A DNA stretch of 33,097 bases from Synechococcales cyanobacterium bin31.maxbin.ball.101 (lineage in GTDB: Bacteria; Cyanobacteriota; Cyanobacteriia; Leptolyngbyales; Leptolyngbyaceae): positions 1-33,097 of the forward strand of contig JAAFJU010000043.1 of NCBI GenBank assembly GCA_013298165.1, read 5' to 3'. A program made the translations under genes and the position numbers. Below are positions 31,244 to 33,097 of the stretch, piece after piece; position 1 is the stretch's first letter; each line of letters opens with the position of its first letter. Below the pieces are notes generated by a model that had not been told where the DNA came from, did not search any database, and saw only the letters and a program-made list of their open reading frames with translations.

Positions 31244-32584
31244 ATGGGTTATCAAAATCGTGGGATGAGCTTGGGAAGAGCCGTAGTGACCACAGGCATG
31301 GTTTTGGGTCTTGGGATGATTACAGCGGCCTGTCAAGAAGCCGAAACGCCTAAGCCGTTGAATGGTGGGCAAGGGGCAAGCTCAGGAGCCAACCAAAGCA
31401 GCGCCACGAGTCCTGCCGATACCAAAAGCCTCAAATTAGGGGCGCTGTTGCCTTCGACGGGAGATCTCGCGTCCTTGGGCGAACCCATGGTGGCTTCTGT
31501 GCCGTTGCTCGTGGAGACGGTGAATCAATGCGGTGGCGTCAATGGCGAACCTGTGAAGTTGGTGGCCAGTGATGACCAGACCGATCCCACGGCGGGAACG
31601 GAAGCCGTCAACCGTCTCGTTTCGGTCGAGAAAGTTGCTGGAATTGTCGGTTCCTTTGCCAGTGGCGTCTCCATGGCCGCTGCCAAGGTGGCCTCTCGCA
31701 GTAAGGTGATGATGATCTCACCGGGAAGCACCAGCCCAGACTTCACGAAAAAAGCCAGTGAATACAATGGCTATTGGGCCAGAACGGCACCTTCTGACTC
31801 GTATCAAGCGCCTGCTTTGGCTAAATTGGCCTACGATCGCGGCTTCCGCAAAGTAGCGACGATCGTGATCAACAATGACTACGGCATTGGCTTTGAGAAA
31901 GAATTTATTACGGCCTTCAAGGCACTGGGGGGGACGATCGTCAACGAAGCCAAACCCACCCGCTACGATGCCAAAGCCACCACCCTCAAAACCGAGGCCA
32001 CGGAAGTCTTCGGCACTAAGCCCGATGCCGTGGCTGCGGTGATGTATGTGGAAAGTGGCAGTCTGCTGTTGAAATCCGCCTACGAACAAGGCGTCAGCCA
32101 AAACATTCCCGTCCTCGTCCCCGATGGCATGTACTCCGAAGATCTCGCCAAGAAAATCGGCCAGACCAAAGATGGCAAATTCATCGCCCAAGGCATTCAG
32201 GGCACGATTCCCGGAGCCGACGGCACGGCTTTAGCGAACTTCAGCAAAATCTGGGAAGCCAAGCTCAAGCGTCCCGTTGGTGCCTATGCTGCTCACTCCT
32301 GGGATGCTGGAGCGCTATTGGTCCTAGCAGCACAAGCGTCTAAACAGAACACCGGAGAAGGCATTCAAAGCAAAATCCGCGAAGTGGCCAATGGTCCTGG
32401 CGAAGTCGTCAGCGATGTCTGTGAAGGGCTGAAGCTGTTGAAAGCAGGAAAAACCATCAACTACCAAGGGGCCAGCGGCAACGTCGATTTGGATGCCAAT
32501 GGTGATGTCCTCGGCAGCTACGACATCTGGACCGTCAAAGACGATGGCAAGATCGGCAAGCTGGGGAATGTAAGACCTAAATAA
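31244..32584 (+). CDS. branched-chain amino acid-type ABC transporter substrate-binding lipoprotein
   Basis: A lipoprotein signal is clear: hydrophobic segment VVTTGMVLGLGMITAAC with the lipobox Cys at residue 30, followed by a Ser/Gly/Gln-rich spacer. The binding fold follows (LKLGALLPSTGDLASLGEPM, LVASDDQTDPTAGTEAVNRL, GIVGSFASGVSMAAAKVASR, FRKVATIVINNDYGIGFEKE). This is the Leu/Ile/Val-binding (livJ/natB) type of periplasmic protein. The ligand cannot be read from the sequence. The ATG at 31244 has GAGGAG seven bases upstream, so the open-frame TTG at 31229 is not used. No permease or ATPase gene follows; the gene stands alone and is closed by its own terminator. Length is 446 residues. 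Confidence 0.92.
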   Translation: MGYQNRGMSLGRAVVTTGMVLGLGMITAACQEAETPKPLNGGQGASSGANQSSATSPADTKSLKLGALLPSTGDLASLGEPMVASVPLLVETVNQCGGVNGEPVKLVASDDQTDPTAGTEAVNRLVSVEKVAGIVGSFASGVSMAAAKVASRSKVMMISPGSTSPDFTKKASEYNGYWARTAPSDSYQAPALAKLAYDRGFRKVATIVINNDYGIGFEKEFITAFKALGGTIVNEAKPTRYDAKATTLKTEATEVFGTKPDAVAAVMYVESGSLLLKSAYEQGVSQNIPVLVPDGMYSEDLAKKIGQTKDGKFIAQGIQGTIPGADGTALANFSKIWEAKLKRPVGAYAAHSWDAGALLVLAAQASKQNTGEGIQSKIREVANGPGEVVSDVCEGLKLLKAGKTINYQGASGNVDLDANGDVLGSYDIWTVKDDGKIGKLGNVRPK

Positions 32585-32609
32585 AAAACGTCCCAATCAA
32601 TCAAATCGT

Positions 32610-32648
32610 AAAAAACCTCTGGCTGCTCTAATTAGCCAGAGGTTTTTT
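32610..32648 (+). terminator. intrinsic terminator of the binding-protein gene
   Basis: AAAAAACCTCTGGCT and AGCCAGAGGTTTTTT form a 15-bp stem around a nine-base loop, ending in a run of six T. It starts 26 bases after the stop codon. Confidence 0.9.
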
Positions 32649-33010
32649 ATTGATCCAAATTCCAAATTCATTAACATTTAGATTTATTAATCTTCAAGCA
32701 CGATCGCAAGGTTATGAATTCCTGATTCTTATCTGACGAAATCATAAAGATCTATCCAACGGCCTATCTCAAAACACCGGATTCCAAATCAATCCCCCTC
32801 AGGAAGGCAGATGATCCTAATGTTCCGATTGACTAATATTGGGACATCACTAGGTAATCACTCTCAGCAGTGACTCTAAGCAGTGACTCAACGCTTCAAT
32901 CACTAGGCTTTTAATCTAGGCAATTAAATTCTTAGTTAGACCTCTTAATTAATATTTCAAGCATCATAAATTCGATCGACGGCTTAACAATTAACTAATC
33001 ATTACATGCC
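32649..33010. other. AT-rich intergenic region before the Wzz-like gene
   Basis: No gene is seen on either strand. It holds the AGCAGTGACTC direct repeats (32866-32889), two copies of TCACTAGG nearby, and a run of AT-rich DNA up to the start codon. The length suggests a regulated promoter for the polysaccharide gene that follows. Confidence 0.4.
32866..32889 (+). repeat. two direct AGCAGTGACTC repeats
   Basis: AGCAGTGACTC occurs at 32866-32876 and again at 32879-32889, a 13-base period of slightly more than one helix turn. It lies about 125 bases before the Wzz-like start. Regulator binding is possible. Confidence 0.5.
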
Positions 33011-33097
33011 ATGTTAGATAATCCCTCCACTCAAGTTCTTCCAAACTTTGTCGAAGAAATTGATCTGCAAAAATATGGACTCGTTCTGAAGCGGCGT
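33011..33097 (+). CDS. Wzz-type polysaccharide biosynthesis protein, N-terminal fragment
   Basis: The gene is cut by the window end after 29 codons: an ATG at 33011, then LDNPSTQVLPNFVEEIDLQK and YGLVLKRR. The text EIDLQKYxxVLKRR is the usual opening of the Wzz domain of chain-length determinants and of the fused tyrosine kinases that control exopolysaccharide export in cyanobacteria. The kinase part, if any, lies outside. Only the first residues support the call. Confidence 0.65.
   Translation, partial: MLDNPSTQVLPNFVEEIDLQKYGLVLKRR

Overview
The window looks like the chromosome of a cyanobacterium, probably a filamentous one, though I cannot place the genus. HIP1-type sites (GCGATCGC and its CGATCG core) are scattered through almost every gene. 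The gene set is also cyanobacterial: 8-HDF-type photolyase, PAP/fibrillin protein, DUF3134 protein, a fibrillin-adjacent PD-(D/E)XK protein, GAF-rich sensors and secreted WD40 proteins. Most of the sequence is conserved housekeeping DNA. Both ends cut genes: a CorC/TlyC-type CBS protein on the left and the first 29 codons of a Wzz-type polysaccharide protein on the right.

Left accessory islet (about 600-5555). Small two-gene modules sit between the CBS protein and the photolyase. In order these are: a 107-residue protein whose translationally coupled HNH endonuclease has lost its middle; a 69-residue orphan; an 88-residue protein followed by a clan AA aspartic protease; an AT-rich two-gene operon encoding a three-Cys-motif partner protein (TcmP) and a radical SAM protein of the spore-photoproduct-lyase type; a 68-residue orphan; and a HigA-like antidote with only the last ~32 codons of its RelE-type toxin left. 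The TcmP/radical SAM pair differs from its surroundings in base composition, has no CGATCG sites, and has its own candidate promoter with a palindrome across the -35 box. It is the best candidate here for a poorly described system, possibly RNA or DNA modification or defence.

Core region (5571-20634). Photolyase, NUDIX ADP-ribose pyrophosphatase, folK and gyrA lie on the minus strand. A DUF4160/DUF2442 pair and clpP lie on the plus strand. Then, on the minus strand, come a J-domain/WD40 fusion, metK, a NarL-type response regulator with its histidine kinase, and ftsI behind a one-pass membrane protein that resembles FtsL.

Right region (20848-33097). This holds a large multi-GAF sensor with a degenerate kinase end, pyrD, an M15-peptidase-like protein, a small coiled-coil protein, a secreted seven-bladed WD40 protein, a PD-(D/E)XK nuclease with a Cas4/AddB-like cysteine pattern, a fibrillin, a DUF3134 protein, mraY, tRNA-Ser(GCU), a branched-chain-amino-acid-type binding lipoprotein and the start of the Wzz-like gene.

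Two families of paired hairpin repeats (REPIN-like) lie between genes. One is built on runs of C/G. The other has the core TTCGACTCCGCTCAG, and in two places it supplies the C-terminal residues of the neighbouring protein. A third small hairpin does the same for pyrD. I saw no CRISPR array, rRNA, insertion sequence or prophage.
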